Shown: positions 15,978 through 25,255 of the stretch, in pieces | How the letters are laid out: the number at the start of each line of letters is the position of its first letter | Position numbering within the stretch: position 1 is the stretch's first letter | Assembly (NCBI RefSeq): GCF_003403315.2 | Contig: NZ_CP048407.1 | Location: 1,364,001-1,428,000, forward strand | Source of the DNA: Thermaerobacter sp. PB12/4term | GTDB lineage: Bacteria > Bacillota > Sulfobacillia > Thermaerobacterales > Thermaerobacteraceae | Reading direction: 5' to 3' | DNA: 64,000 nucleotides | The notes under the pieces: generated by a model | What the model saw: the letters and a program-made list of their open reading frames with translations, nothing else | The model's database searches: none | What the model was told of the DNA's origin: nothing | Made by a program: the position numbers and the translations under genes

Positions 15978-17279
15978 CTAGCGCATCGGCCAGGTCCAGC
16001 CGAAGAGGCGGGCCAGCAAGGTGGGCGGGCCGGCCCGTTCCACCGCCTGGGCGGCCACCACGGGGGCCGAGGCCAGCTCCCGCTGGCCGTCCCGGGCGAC
16101 GATGCGCCCGACGCGCTGCCCGGGTGCCACCGGGGCCGGGACGGGCTCCGTTACCTCCAGGTCCCAGCGGACCCGGCCCCCCTCACCCCGGGGGACCGTC
16201 ACACCAAAGACCTCTTCCACCGTCACGGGCACCTGCAACCGGCGGCCTTCGGCCACCCGTACCGCCCGCAGGGCCTGGCCGGGCTGGGCGACGGGAACGG
16301 AGTCGAAGGAGGCGAAGGCCCAGTCCAGCAGGCGGCTGGCCTCGCGCCAGCGGGTGTTGCTGTCCGGCGCCCCCAGCACCACCACGATGAAGCGATCGTC
16401 GCCCTTGCGGGCCGTGACCACCACCGACGGCCCCGATTCCTCGGTCAGGCCGGTCTTCAGGCCGTCGACGCCCTCGTACCAGGCCACCAGCTTGTTGGTG
16501 TTGGTCAGCCAGAACTCGCGATCGGTGCCCTTGCGCAGCCAGTCCTCCCAGATGGAGGTGTAGCGCAGGATCTCCGGGTGGTGGTTGATCAGGTAGCGGC
16601 TCAGGAGGGCCACGTCCCGGGCGCTCATGCGGTTGCCCGGCTGGTCGGTCAGGCCGTGGGGGTCGACGAAGCGGGTCTGCGTCATGCCCAGCTCGGCGGC
16701 CCGCTGGTTCATCCGCTGGACGAACCGGCTCACGTCGCCGCTGATGTACTCCGCCAGGGCCACGCAAGCGTCGTTGGCGGAAGCGACGGCCACGGCCTTG
16801 ATCAGGTCTTCGACGGTGATCCGCTCGCCGGCCTCCAGAAACGCCGTGCTCCCCGGCGTGCCCTGGGCGCGGGGGCTCACCGTCACCTGGTCCTGCAGGC
16901 GGATCTGGCCGGCATCGATGGCCTCCAGGGTGAGCAGGAGGGTCATGAGCTTGCTGATGCTGGCCGGATGGCGGGGCTCGTCGCCGTTCTTCTCCCAGAG
17001 GATCTGGCCGCTGGCGGGGTCCATGACCAGCAGGGCGGCGGACCGGGTCGGGAAGCCGGGACCTCCTGCCTCCCCGGCATTCCCCGCCGGTGGCCGCTCG
17101 CCCGGCCCGGGGGCCGGGGCCGCCGCCACCGGAGCGGCCGGGGCGATGGCCAGCACGCTGCCTATCACCACCGCCGTCACCGCCAGGGCGGCGATGCCGC
17201 GCTTCCACCCTGCAGGCCCTTCTGGCCGTCGCTTCCCCACGGGCGGGCTCCCGCCGGGCCGCCGACGCGGCTCGGGCAC
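15978..17279 (-). CDS. dacF: D-alanyl-D-alanine carboxypeptidase DacF (penicillin-binding protein)
   Basis: Trims D-Ala from peptidoglycan; DacF acts with DacB on spore cortex cross-linking. Positively charged N-terminus, then a signal/anchor helix at about residues 28-50. Catalytic motifs S107-I-S-K110, S167-A-N and K275-T-G are all present. A beta-rich C-terminal PBP5-like domain spans roughly 310-420. GTG at 17279 chosen for GAGGAGGG eight bases upstream. Located immediately before spoIIAA, as in Bacillus, so it may be expressed partly with the spoIIA operon. Confidence 0.96.
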   Translation of the reverse strand: MPEPRRRPGGSPPVGKRRPEGPAGWKRGIAALAVTAVVIGSVLAIAPAAPVAAAPAPGPGERPPAGNAGEAGGPGFPTRSAALLVMDPASGQILWEKNGDEPRHPASISKLMTLLLTLEAIDAGQIRLQDQVTVSPRAQGTPGSTAFLEAGERITVEDLIKAVAVASANDACVALAEYISGDVSRFVQRMNQRAAELGMTQTRFVDPHGLTDQPGNRMSARDVALLSRYLINHHPEILRYTSIWEDWLRKGTDREFWLTNTNKLVAWYEGVDGLKTGLTEESGPSVVVTARKGDDRFIVVVLGAPDSNTRWREASRLLDWAFASFDSVPVAQPGQALRAVRVAEGRRLQVPVTVEEVFGVTVPRGEGGRVRWDLEVTEPVPAPVAPGQRVGRIVARDGQRELASAPVVAAQAVERAGPPTLLARLFGWTWPMR

Positions 17280-17341
17280 CCCACATCCCTCCTCGCGGAT
17301 CACGCCTTCGCTCGGAGGTAGGTTTTCCCGGGGCAGGGCCC

Positions 17342-18772
17342 TTATGCACGCGGCCGCAGGCGGTCCAGGGCAGCGACCACCGCGCCGGCCAGGACCCGCT
17401 CATCCCCGGGGAGCAGGGTGCGCGGGTCGAACCACAGGACCTGGTCCTGGACCCGCGCAACCACCGGCGGCTCCCCCTGGCGCAGCGCCGCCGCCAGGGC
17501 GGCTGCGGGAAGACCGGGCGCTTCGATGCCCACCAGGGTGGTGGGCCAGGGGACCTCAGGCAGGCTCCCCCCACCGGCCTGGGACTCGCCGGCGGCCAGC
17601 CGGACCCGGGCCCGGGGGCCCAGGGCGCGGCGCAGGCGGGTCGCCAGCCGCCGGGCCGCTCGGGCCAGTTCCTCCGGCGACCGGGACAGCATGGCCAGCA
17701 CCGGCACCTGGCGGCGGGCTGCTTCCGGGTCGAGGTAAAGGCGCAGGGTGGCTTCGAGGGCGGCCAGCACCAGCTTGTCGCACCGCAGGGCCCGCATCAG
17801 CGGGTGCCGGCGCAGGCGGGCGATCAGGTCGGCCCGGCCGGCGATGATGCCCGCCTGGGGCCCTCCCAGCAGCTTGTCGCCGCTGAAGGTCACCAGATCG
17901 GCTCCCTGGGCCACGCTGTCCCGAACGGCCGGCTCGCTCGCCAGCCCCGCCGCTTCTGGCCCGGCGGGCGGGAGCAGGAGGCCGCTGCCCAGGTCGTCCA
18001 CCACCGGCAGGGCGTGCCGCCGGCCCAGGGCCACCAGGTCGGACAGGGGGACGCTGGCGGTGAAGCCGATGATGCGGTAGTTGCTGGTGTGGACCCGCAG
18101 GAGCAGCGCCGTGTCGGGACCGATGGCGGCCTCGTAGTCGGACAGGCGGGTCTTGTTGGTGGTGCCCACCTCCACCAGCCGGGCGCCGCTGGCGGCCAGG
18201 ATCTCGGGAATGCGGAAGGAACCGCCGATCTCCACCAGCTGGCCGCGGGACACCACCACCTCCCGGCCGGAGGCCAGGGCCGCCAGCACCAGGAACACGG
18301 CCGCGGCGTTGTTGTTGACCACCAGGGCGTCTTCCGCGCCGGTCAGCCGCCGCAGCAGGTGGCGCACGTGCTCGAGCCGCGAGCCGCGGCCTCCCGACCC
18401 GGTATCGTATTCCAGGGTGGAGTAGCCGCCGGCCACGGCGGCCGCGGCCTCCACCGCCTCCCGGGCCAGGGGGGCCCTGCCCAGGTTGGTGTGGAGAACC
18501 ACCCCGGTGGCGTTGATGACGCGCCGCAGCGAGGGGCGAGTCAAGGCTTGCAGCTGCCGGGCGGCAAGGGCCGCCAGCTCGTCCACCGTGCGGGGTTCCT
18601 CTCCCTGCCGGCGGCGCCGGCGCTCGTCCTCCAGCACCTCCCGGACGACGCCCGTTGCCCAGCCCGCGGCAGGACCCGCGGCGGCCGCCCGCACGGCCGG
18701 GTGCTCCAGCAGGCGGTGCACCGCCGGCAGGCCGCGCAGGTCCGCCGCCGGACCGGACCGTCCGGACTCCAT
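17342..18772 (-). CDS. selA: L-seryl-tRNA(Sec) selenium transferase
   Basis: PLP enzyme that converts seryl-tRNA(Sec) to selenocysteinyl-tRNA(Sec) with selenophosphate. 476 residues, normal length. Family signatures: RRVINATGVVLHTNLGRAPL (84-103), GYSTLEYDTGSGGRG (116-130), GTTNKTRLSDYE, and the PLP lysine in TFSGDK (K300). ATG at 18772 overlaps the xerD stop by one base (TGATG), so the genes are coupled. No selB, selD or tRNA(Sec) gene is visible in the window; whether the cell makes selenoproteins depends on genes elsewhere. SelA-like paralogues exist, but the match here looks canonical. Confidence 0.94.
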   Translation of the reverse strand: MESGRSGPAADLRGLPAVHRLLEHPAVRAAAAGPAAGWATGVVREVLEDERRRRRQGEEPRTVDELAALAARQLQALTRPSLRRVINATGVVLHTNLGRAPLAREAVEAAAAVAGGYSTLEYDTGSGGRGSRLEHVRHLLRRLTGAEDALVVNNNAAAVFLVLAALASGREVVVSRGQLVEIGGSFRIPEILAASGARLVEVGTTNKTRLSDYEAAIGPDTALLLRVHTSNYRIIGFTASVPLSDLVALGRRHALPVVDDLGSGLLLPPAGPEAAGLASEPAVRDSVAQGADLVTFSGDKLLGGPQAGIIAGRADLIARLRRHPLMRALRCDKLVLAALEATLRLYLDPEAARRQVPVLAMLSRSPEELARAARRLATRLRRALGPRARVRLAAGESQAGGGSLPEVPWPTTLVGIEAPGLPAAALAAALRQGEPPVVARVQDQVLWFDPRTLLPGDERVLAGAVVAALDRLRPRA

Positions 18773-19737
18773 CACGTGCTTCCCCCTGCTCCGGACCCGG
18801 GACGGCCGTCGCCCGGCGCCATCCGGGGGTGGGCCCGGAGATAGGCTTCCAGCAGGTGGTGCCGCGTCAGATGGGTGTAGATCTGGGTGGTGGAGATGTC
18901 CGCGTGGCCCAGAAGTTCCTGCACGGCCCGCAGGTCGGCACCGCCCGCCAGCAGATGGGTCGCGAAGGAGTGGCGCAGGGTGTGGGGGCTTACGGCCCGG
19001 GGCACGCCCGCCCGCCGGGCCGCCCGGCGCAAGAGGTGCCAGACCCACTGCCGGCTGAGGCGCCCGCCGCGCTGGTTGAGGAACAGCGCCCGCTGGCCCG
19101 GCCGGCGGGCCAGGGCGGGCCGCCCGCGTTCCAGGTACTGCCGGGTGGCCTCCACCGCCGGTGCGGCCACGGGAACCACCCGCTCCTTGCCCCCCTTCCC
19201 CCGGCAGCGCAGGAGGCCATGATCCAGAAGCAGGTCGTCCAGATCGAGGCCGACCAGTTCCGAAACCCGCAGGCCGGTGGCATAGAGCAGCTCGAGCACC
19301 GCCCGGTCCCGCAAGCCCGCCGGCGAGGCGGGGTGCGGCAGTTCCAGCACCCGTTCCACCTCGTCCACCGCCAGGACCCGGGGCAGGGGCCGGCCGCCGC
19401 GGGGCGTGGCCATGCCCTCGGCGGGGTCGGGCTCCACCTTCCCCTCGCCGGCCAGGTACCGGAAGAAGCCGCGCAGGGCCGCCAGCCGGCGGGCCGCCGT
19501 GGCCCGGGACCGCCCGGCCCGCTGCAGCTGGTGCAGGTAGGCCAGGATCAGCGGGCGGGTGACACCCGCAGGCTTCACCTGCCGGGCGATGGCAAAGGCG
19601 GCGAAGTCGGCCAGGTCCCGGCGGTAGGCTGCCAGGGTGTGGGCGGCCAGGCCGCGTTCGACCCGCAGGATCTCCAGGTAGTCGGCCGTCGCTTGCTGCC
19701 AGGCCCGGGTTGCAGCGTTGTCCTCCTGTGCCGGCAT
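18772..19737 (-). CDS. xerD: Tyrosine recombinase XerD
   Basis: Site-specific recombinase that resolves chromosome dimers at dif with XerC. N-terminal SAM-like domain from about residue 16 (DYLEILRVERGLAAHTLAAYRRDL); catalytic residues are in ATGLRVSEL (Arg), GKGGKER (Lys), HTLRHSFATHLL (His, Arg) and LGHADISTTQIYTH (His, Tyr nucleophile). 321 residues. ATG at 19737 chosen for GGGAGG eight bases upstream. Synteny with Bacillus (spoIIM-xerD-dacF) supports XerD over XerC. Confidence 0.95.
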   Translation of the reverse strand: MPAQEDNAATRAWQQATADYLEILRVERGLAAHTLAAYRRDLADFAAFAIARQVKPAGVTRPLILAYLHQLQRAGRSRATAARRLAALRGFFRYLAGEGKVEPDPAEGMATPRGGRPLPRVLAVDEVERVLELPHPASPAGLRDRAVLELLYATGLRVSELVGLDLDDLLLDHGLLRCRGKGGKERVVPVAAPAVEATRQYLERGRPALARRPGQRALFLNQRGGRLSRQWVWHLLRRAARRAGVPRAVSPHTLRHSFATHLLAGGADLRAVQELLGHADISTTQIYTHLTRHHLLEAYLRAHPRMAPGDGRPGSGAGGST

Positions 19738-19799
19738 GCCAGCGGCCTCCCGACAGGTCCCGGTGCGGGCTGCGCCACCCCAAGGCACCGGGGGCCGGC

Positions 19800-20954
19800 T
19801 CACCGCGTCCCCGCGGTGCCGGCTGCAGGTTCCAGTCCGGCTTCGGCCAGGGGGGTATAGGGCAGCTGGTGGGCCTCCGCCACCGCCCGGTAGGTCAGGT
19901 ACCCCCGGTAGGTGTTCACCCCGCGGGCCAGGGCAGGATCCCGGCGGACGGCCTCCTCCACCCCGAGCCGGGCCAGATCCAGGATGTAAGGCAGGGTGAC
20001 GTTGGTCAGGGCCAGAGTGGACGTCCGGGGGACCGCCCCGGGCATGTTGGCCACGGCGTAGTGGACGACCCCGTACTTTTCGTACGTGGGGTTGTCATGG
20101 GTGGTGACCCGGTCGATGGTGGCGATGGAACCGCCCTGGTCGACGGCCACGTCGATGATCACCGACCCCGGCTTCATGGACCGGACCATTTCATCCGAAA
20201 CCAGCCGCGGTGCCCGGGCCCCCGGGATCAGCACGGCCCCGATCAGCAGGTCGGCCCGCCGCACGGCCTGGGCCACGTTGTACTCGTTGGACATCAGCGT
20301 GGTGATGCGGCCGCCGTAGATGTCGTCAAACCAGCGCAGCACCTCGGCCCTGACGTCCAGCACGGTGACCCGGGCACCCAGCCCCAGGGCGATGCGGGCG
20401 GCGTTGCGCCCCACGGTGCCGCCGCCGATGATCACCACGTCGGCCGGCGGCACGCCGGGCACCCCGCCCAGCAACACGCCCCGGCCGCCGTGCACCTTCT
20501 CGAGGAAGTGGGCCCCCACCTGCGGCGCCATGCGGCCGGCCACCTCGCTCATGGGGGTCAGGAGCGGCAAAGAGCCGTCGGGCCGCTGTACCGTCTCGTA
20601 CGCAATGGCCGTCACGCCGCGGTCCAGCAGGGCCCGGGTCAGGGGCTCGTCCGCCGCCAGGTGCAGGTAGGTGAAGAGGGTCAGTCCGGGCCGGAAGAAC
20701 CGGTATTCCTCGGGCAGGGGCTCCTTGACCTTGAGGATCAGGCTTGCATTCTCCCAAACCGCTTCGGGATCGGGGGCCAGCCGGGCTCCGGCGCGGGCGT
20801 AGTCGTCGTCGGAGAAGCCGCTGCCCTCGCCCGCACCCCGTTCCACCCAGACGGTGTGGCCCTCCCGGACCAGGGCGTGGACGCCGGCCGGCGTCAGGGC
20901 CACCCGGTTCTCGTTGCTCTTGATTTCCCGCGGTACGCCAATCACGACGGGCAT
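19800..20954 (-). CDS. ald: Alanine dehydrogenase
   Basis: NAD-dependent oxidative deamination of L-alanine to pyruvate. N-terminus [24 protein letters not shown] and the Rossmann motif [28 protein letters not shown] are diagnostic; the catalytic lysine is in LILKVKEP and the His in YLHLAAD. 384 residues, slightly longer than usual owing to a short C-terminal tail. ATG at 20954 with GGGAGG ten bases upstream. In B. subtilis Ald is needed for normal sporulation on alanine, which fits its place between spoIIM and xerD. Confidence 0.96.
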   Translation of the reverse strand: MPVVIGVPREIKSNENRVALTPAGVHALVREGHTVWVERGAGEGSGFSDDDYARAGARLAPDPEAVWENASLILKVKEPLPEEYRFFRPGLTLFTYLHLAADEPLTRALLDRGVTAIAYETVQRPDGSLPLLTPMSEVAGRMAPQVGAHFLEKVHGGRGVLLGGVPGVPPADVVIIGGGTVGRNAARIALGLGARVTVLDVRAEVLRWFDDIYGGRITTLMSNEYNVAQAVRRADLLIGAVLIPGARAPRLVSDEMVRSMKPGSVIIDVAVDQGGSIATIDRVTTHDNPTYEKYGVVHYAVANMPGAVPRTSTLALTNVTLPYILDLARLGVEEAVRRDPALARGVNTYRGYLTYRAVAEAHQLPYTPLAEAGLEPAAGTAGTR

Positions 20955-21433
20955 GCTGCTGCGCCTCCCGCTGGACCGGGTTTCCGGCCCGCCGCGCCCC
21001 TGTCCGGGCGGCGGCAGGAACCCGCCTTTGACCTGCGGACGAACCCGGCCCACCCGGCAGGGAAGCCGCCGGACCCGGCCAGGACCCTGCCCCGGGACCC
21101 TGCCCCCGGCTCCGGTGATCCCGCGGCCGGGCGGTCAGGCCCGTCCACGGCCTGACTGCGACGCGATGGTAGCACAGCCAGGTGCTGCCGGCAAGGTAAA
21201 GGCCGGCAGGCTGACCCGGCCCGCCTGCGGCGGGGTGAGGTCCACCCGGGCGATACCGGGCGGTAAAGGGGTGGCCGCCTGCCCGGCCGGACCGTGCAGG
21301 GGTGCAGCCGGCGTCCTGTCCCTGACCCGCCCGCCGGGCAGGAGCCTGTGACGGCGGGTGGCCGCGGGGCGCCGGAGGGCAGCGAGGCCGGCCTGCGGGC
21401 CGCTTCGGCGGGTCGCGGGGCCAGGCGGCGGGG
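20955..21433. other. Gene-free interval between spoIIM and ald
   Basis: 479 bases without a credible gene. A 12-bp direct repeat GGACCCTGCCCC occurs twice back to back around 21080-21110. No T-run terminator seen. It should hold the promoter for ald and the genes after it, but no clear boxes could be assigned. Confidence 0.5.
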
Positions 21434-22141
21434 TCAGAAGGCCAGGCGCTGGGCCAGGGCCAGCAGGCGGGGGGCCAGGTAAGCTTCCACGAGCCCGGAG
21501 CCGGTGGCCAGTACGACCGCCACTAGGCCAAGGGCCACATAGGGCGACCAGGGGGAATCCAGGGCCGGCAGGGCCCGGCGCCAGCGGCTGGCGGCCACCT
21601 GCGCCGCCAGGCGGGTGGCGGCGGCAGCCACCACCAGGAGAGCAGGGACCTGCAACAGGTTGGGTGGGAAGATGCCGGCCAGGGCGATGACTAGGCCCCG
21701 CCATTGCCAGTGGGCGGCCAGGGCCCCGACGGCAAAGCCCAGGCTGTACCCGTGCAGGAAGAGCATGCCCAGGGTCACGGGCAGGCCCAGCACCAGGCAG
21801 CCCGCCCCCCAGGCCAGGACCACCTGGCGCAGGTTGCTGCCCGCCGCCTGCCACGGCAGGGAGGAACCCGGCCAGGCCCCGGCGGTCGGGCTGCCCCCTC
21901 CCGGCCCTGCGGGGTCGGGGGCGGCGCCGGCACCGGAGCCCGCGTCCGCGGAGCCTGCGGCCGCCGTCGCCAGCAGGTAGTCCAGGTACTGGCCTACCTG
22001 GGCCTGCTGCCCCGGGTCCAGCTGGGCCACGTGCAGGGCACCGGTGACGATGCCCACCACCAGGATCAGCGCCGCCAGGACCAGTGCCGCCTGGTGCTGC
22101 CGCAGGGTGAGGGCCAGAGCTCGGGGCAGGTACTGCAGCAT
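21434..22141 (-). CDS. spoIIM: Stage II sporulation protein M
   Basis: Membrane component of the DMP (SpoIID-M-P) peptidoglycan machine that drives engulfment. 235 residues, about five hydrophobic helices; the characteristic motif LFLHGYSLGFAVGALA and the FPPNLLQVPALL segment are clear. A Gly/Ala/Pro-rich stretch at about residues 62-95 enlarges the first extracytoplasmic loop. ATG at 22141 with GGGAGGG upstream. Neighbours nudF, as in Bacillus. Confidence 0.95.
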   Translation of the reverse strand: MLQYLPRALALTLRQHQAALVLAALILVVGIVTGALHVAQLDPGQQAQVGQYLDYLLATAAAGSADAGSGAGAAPDPAGPGGGSPTAGAWPGSSLPWQAAGSNLRQVVLAWGAGCLVLGLPVTLGMLFLHGYSLGFAVGALAAHWQWRGLVIALAGIFPPNLLQVPALLVVAAAATRLAAQVAASRWRRALPALDSPWSPYVALGLVAVVLATGSGLVEAYLAPRLLALAQRLAF

Positions 22142-22357
22142 GGGATGCCGCCCTCCCGCAGCCGGAAGTCCCCGGCCGGTCCCTATCACCCTATGCGCCG
22201 GGCGTCCTGTCCATGTGACCCGGTCTGGGAGGCGGGAGGGCCCGGCCGGCGGGGGCGGGGGGCCAGACCCGGCCCGCAGCCTCTCCGGCCCCAGGACCTG
22301 GCCAGCATCCGCCGGGCCGTCCCGTGCCGTAACGGCCGCTGCCGCTCATTGCGGCCC

Positions 22358-22909
22358 TCACGGCCGCTGCGGGGCGGATTCGGCCAGAAGGCCGCCCCGC
22401 TCCAGGAGCAGGAGGCCGATCAGGGTCTTGGCATCGGCGATCTCCCCGCGCTCTGCCATGGCGAGGGCTTCGGCCAGAGGTACCGCCCGGACGGCAATCT
22501 CCTCGTCGGGATCGGGGTGGCGGTGGCCCGGCTCCAGGTCCTGGGCGAGAAACAGCCACTTGTACTCGCTGGTGTACCCCGGCGAGGCGTAGAACCGGGC
22601 CAGCAGGCGCCAGGTCCGGGCGCGGAGGCCCGTCTCCTCTTCCAGCTCCCGCCGGGCTCCCGCCAGGGGGTCTTCCCCTGGTTCCCGGCGGCCGGCCGGC
22701 AGCTCCCAGAGTTCCTGCCCGGCCGGCAGGCGGTACTGCCGCACCAGGAGGACCTCCCGGCGCTCCGTCACGGCCGCCACCACCACGCTGCCCGGATGGT
22801 CGATCCAGTCCCGCAGGGCCTCCTGGCCGCCTTCCAGGCGGACCCGGCTGCGCCGTACCTCAAAGATCCTGCCGTTCCACACGGTTTCCGTCTCGAGGGG
22901 TGTCTCCAC
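22358..22909 (-). CDS. nudF: NUDIX hydrolase, ADP-ribose pyrophosphatase
   Basis: Hydrolyses ADP-ribose to AMP and ribose-5-phosphate. The Nudix box is GRREPGEDPLAGARRELEEETG, preceded by LLVRQYRLPAGQELWELPAG; the downstream Y-A-S-P-G-Y-T-S-E motif is typical of the ADP-ribose subgroup. 183 residues. GTG at 22909 was chosen because AAAGGAGG lies upstream at good spacing; this start overlaps the end of the DUF3866 gene by 50 bp in another frame. Confidence 0.93.
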   Translation of the reverse strand: METPLETETVWNGRIFEVRRSRVRLEGGQEALRDWIDHPGSVVVAAVTERREVLLVRQYRLPAGQELWELPAGRREPGEDPLAGARRELEEETGLRARTWRLLARFYASPGYTSEYKWLFLAQDLEPGHRHPDPDEEIAVRAVPLAEALAMAERGEIADAKTLIGLLLLERGGLLAESAPQRP

Positions 22910-23996
22910 AGGCCGCCTCCTTTCCCGGCCGGTGGACCGGGACGGTACGACCGGGCTCCTGGTGCCGCGCCAGCCAGGCCGCCAGGATCCCGGCCGCCAG
23001 CCCGGCATGGAAGAAGGCGGGGTCCTGGTCGGGACCCCGGCCCATGCTGGTGACGACGGCGCCCTGGGCCCGCCACCAGGTGGCGGCCGGGGCGGTGAAG
23101 ACCTCCACCGGCGTCACGGCAGCTCCGGCTGCCAGCTGTCCCAGTCGGCGGGCGGCCTCCCGTGGCAGGGGGCGCGGGAGGGCGAGCCAGGCCGGGGCTG
23201 CCAGGACCCCGAGGACGCCCGCCGTGTGGTGGCTCAGGCCCCTGTGCCGCGGCCGGCGGTCGGCCACGCTGAGCCGCGGGACCAGAACCGGCCGGCCCCC
23301 CAGGGCGGCGGCCAGACCCAGGACCCAGGCCTGATCCAGGCCCGAGTGGCCCAGGGTTTCTCCCGTCCCCAGGATGCCTGGTCCCATCCCGGCCACCACC
23401 AAGTCGGCGCCGCGTACCCTGGCGACCAGCAAGGCGGAGGCCAGGTGAACGGCCTCGTCGTCTCCGCCGAAGGCCTGCCCGGCGGTGATCACCCGCGCCA
23501 GCCACCGCCGCTCGCGAAGATCCTCCAGGAGCCGGCTGAAGGGCGCCGGCAGGGCGCCGGCGTCGGTCATGACGTAGACCGCGCCGCCCCGTCCGCCCGC
23601 CCATCGCCAGCCGGCCAGCACGGCCGGCAGCTGGCTGTGCAACTCCACGGCCACCACAGGCAAGCCGGCCAGGCTGTTGGGCAGGGGGCCCAGCCGCTCT
23701 TCCGCGGCCTCCACCCGCACCTGCAGCGGCGTGTACCGCAGCTTCATGGCCTCGCCCGTGCCGGGCGGAGGGCGCCGCCCGGGAATGGCGATGACCAGGT
23801 CGTACCCGCCCGTGCCCAGCCCCAGGTCCACCGCGGTGGTGTTAAGCCAGACCCGGTCGCCGGGCCCGGCCTTTCCGACCAGGTCGGGGAAGGCGATGGC
23901 CCGCCGCCATTCCTCGCCGGCCCGCACCAGAAGCTCCTGGCGCCTGGGAGTGCTGGCCAGCACCCGTTCCACCGTACCCCAGAGGGTGTGCAGCAT
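22860..23996 (-). CDS. DUF3866 family protein
   Basis: 378 residues, function unknown. The N-terminal ~100 residues look beta-rich with a family-like motif (VWLNTTAVDLGLGTGGYDLVIA), followed by VAVELHSQLPAVLAGWR, YVMTDAGALP and GMGPGILGTGETLGHSGL, a conserved glycine-rich block, and then HRGLSHHT. The order of these blocks matches DUF3866 proteins commonly found next to nudF/spoIIM in Firmicutes. No signal peptide. ATG at 23996 with AAGGAG eight bases upstream. The last 16 codons overlap nudF. Confidence 0.88.
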   Translation of the reverse strand: MLHTLWGTVERVLASTPRRQELLVRAGEEWRRAIAFPDLVGKAGPGDRVWLNTTAVDLGLGTGGYDLVIAIPGRRPPPGTGEAMKLRYTPLQVRVEAAEERLGPLPNSLAGLPVVAVELHSQLPAVLAGWRWAGGRGGAVYVMTDAGALPAPFSRLLEDLRERRWLARVITAGQAFGGDDEAVHLASALLVARVRGADLVVAGMGPGILGTGETLGHSGLDQAWVLGLAAALGGRPVLVPRLSVADRRPRHRGLSHHTAGVLGVLAAPAWLALPRPLPREAARRLGQLAAGAAVTPVEVFTAPAATWWRAQGAVVTSMGRGPDQDPAFFHAGLAAGILAAWLARHQEPGRTVPVHRPGKEAACGDTPRDGNRVERQDL

Positions 23997-24037
23997 GGCC
24001 GCCGCTCCTTACCTCCCCGCCCGCGGCCGCCACCGGG

Positions 24038-25108
24038 CTAGCGCTCCTCCCCTTCCTCCCCGCCCTGGTCCAGATGCAGCTCGGGGTCGCCGTCGTCCAC
24101 GTCGGCCGTTACCGCTGCCTCGGCCGTGGCCTCCAGGTTCAGGGGTTCGTCGTCCCCTGCCCCTTCTCCGGCCGCCGGGGCCGGGGAAGGGCCCGGCTCC
24201 GGCGCTCCCTGTTCAGGGTGGTACCCGCCGGAGGCCGCCTCCTCGCCGCCGGGCGGGGACTCCGAAGCGGCGGCCGCCCGCGCCGCCGCCCTTTCCGCCT
24301 CCATCTGGGCCCGCATCTGGCGCCCCAGCTCCAGCAGGCGGTAGACCGGCGACTGGCGCACCCGCCGGTCCCGCATCTCCAGCAACTGCTCGTACACCTC
24401 AAGGAAGACCCGCGCCGCGGCCTCCACCACACCCCCCGCCAGAGGCGCCGCCCCCGCCAGGTAGGTCGCCTCACCCGTCCGGGCATTGGGCAGGCCGTAC
24501 AGGCCCACCAGCAGTTCCTGGCCGGCCAGGGTCACCAGCTCGCAGTCCACCAGTTCCAGGTCCCGCTCGGGGGCCAGCAGCAGCGGCCGCAGGGCGTCCA
24601 GGACCGCCAGCAGCGCGGTGTGGGCCTGCTGCTTGCGCCGCGACCCGCCCGTGGCGGTGCCGTCCCAGCGGGCCGTTTCATCCCGGGGATCGCGGAAGGT
24701 GACCTCGATGCGGGTCTTGCCCGTGACCGCATCGGACTGGGTGACGAACCCGGCCAGCTCGGGCCGGACGGGCTCCCGCAGCGGCCCCAGGCCACGCACC
24801 TGGGCCACGCTGACCTTCTTGTGGTCGAGCCGCAGTCCGAACCGGGCCTGCAGGGCGCTTTCGATGTCGCGAACGATTTGCTTGGCACCCCGGTCCACCG
24901 TGGCCAGCACGTGGACGGTCTGGATGGCGCCCCAATCGTTCACCGAAAGGCGGACCGCCAGGACGCCCGGCAAGCGCGAGAGCAGGTCTTCGATGTCCGA
25001 GCGGCGGACCGCCGGGCGGATCGCCGGCCCCCGCCCAACCCGGCTCGCCGGCCCGGGCCGGCCGCCGGCCGCCCGGGTCCCGCCGCGCGATGGTGGCTCT
25101 GCTGCCAT
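24038..25108 (-). CDS. Conserved-looking protein of unknown function
   Basis: 356 residues; I do not recognise a named family. Residues 36-105 form a compact alpha/beta unit (DIEDLLSRLPGVLAVRLSVN..., then VHVLATVDRGAKQIVRDIESAL and LDHKKVSVAQV) that resembles a small ACT-like ferredoxin fold. A second unit at about 140-230 includes HTALLAVLDALRPLLL and ELVTLAGQELLVGL. Residues 255-290 may be a coiled coil, and the tail is acidic and Pro/Gly-rich. ATG at 25108 chosen for GGGGGAG upstream; a GTG two codons earlier is possible. It lies 42 bp upstream of the DUF3866 gene, so probably one transcript. Confidence 0.75.
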   Translation of the reverse strand: MAAEPPSRGGTRAAGGRPGPASRVGRGPAIRPAVRRSDIEDLLSRLPGVLAVRLSVNDWGAIQTVHVLATVDRGAKQIVRDIESALQARFGLRLDHKKVSVAQVRGLGPLREPVRPELAGFVTQSDAVTGKTRIEVTFRDPRDETARWDGTATGGSRRKQQAHTALLAVLDALRPLLLAPERDLELVDCELVTLAGQELLVGLYGLPNARTGEATYLAGAAPLAGGVVEAAARVFLEVYEQLLEMRDRRVRQSPVYRLLELGRQMRAQMEAERAAARAAAASESPPGGEEAASGGYHPEQGAPEPGPSPAPAAGEGAGDDEPLNLEATAEAAVTADVDDGDPELHLDQGGEEGEER

Positions 25109-25255
25109 CCCCACGTCTCCCCCCTGGGTCCCCGTCGCTTTCGCCGGTGCGGTGCCGCGTTCCTCCCGCCGGCGCCGGCCCCTTCGGATTCGCAGGCCGG
25201 GGCCTGCCCGGTGCCTCCCGGGCAGCCGGCCCCGTCACGGCGGCCGGTACCCGGC

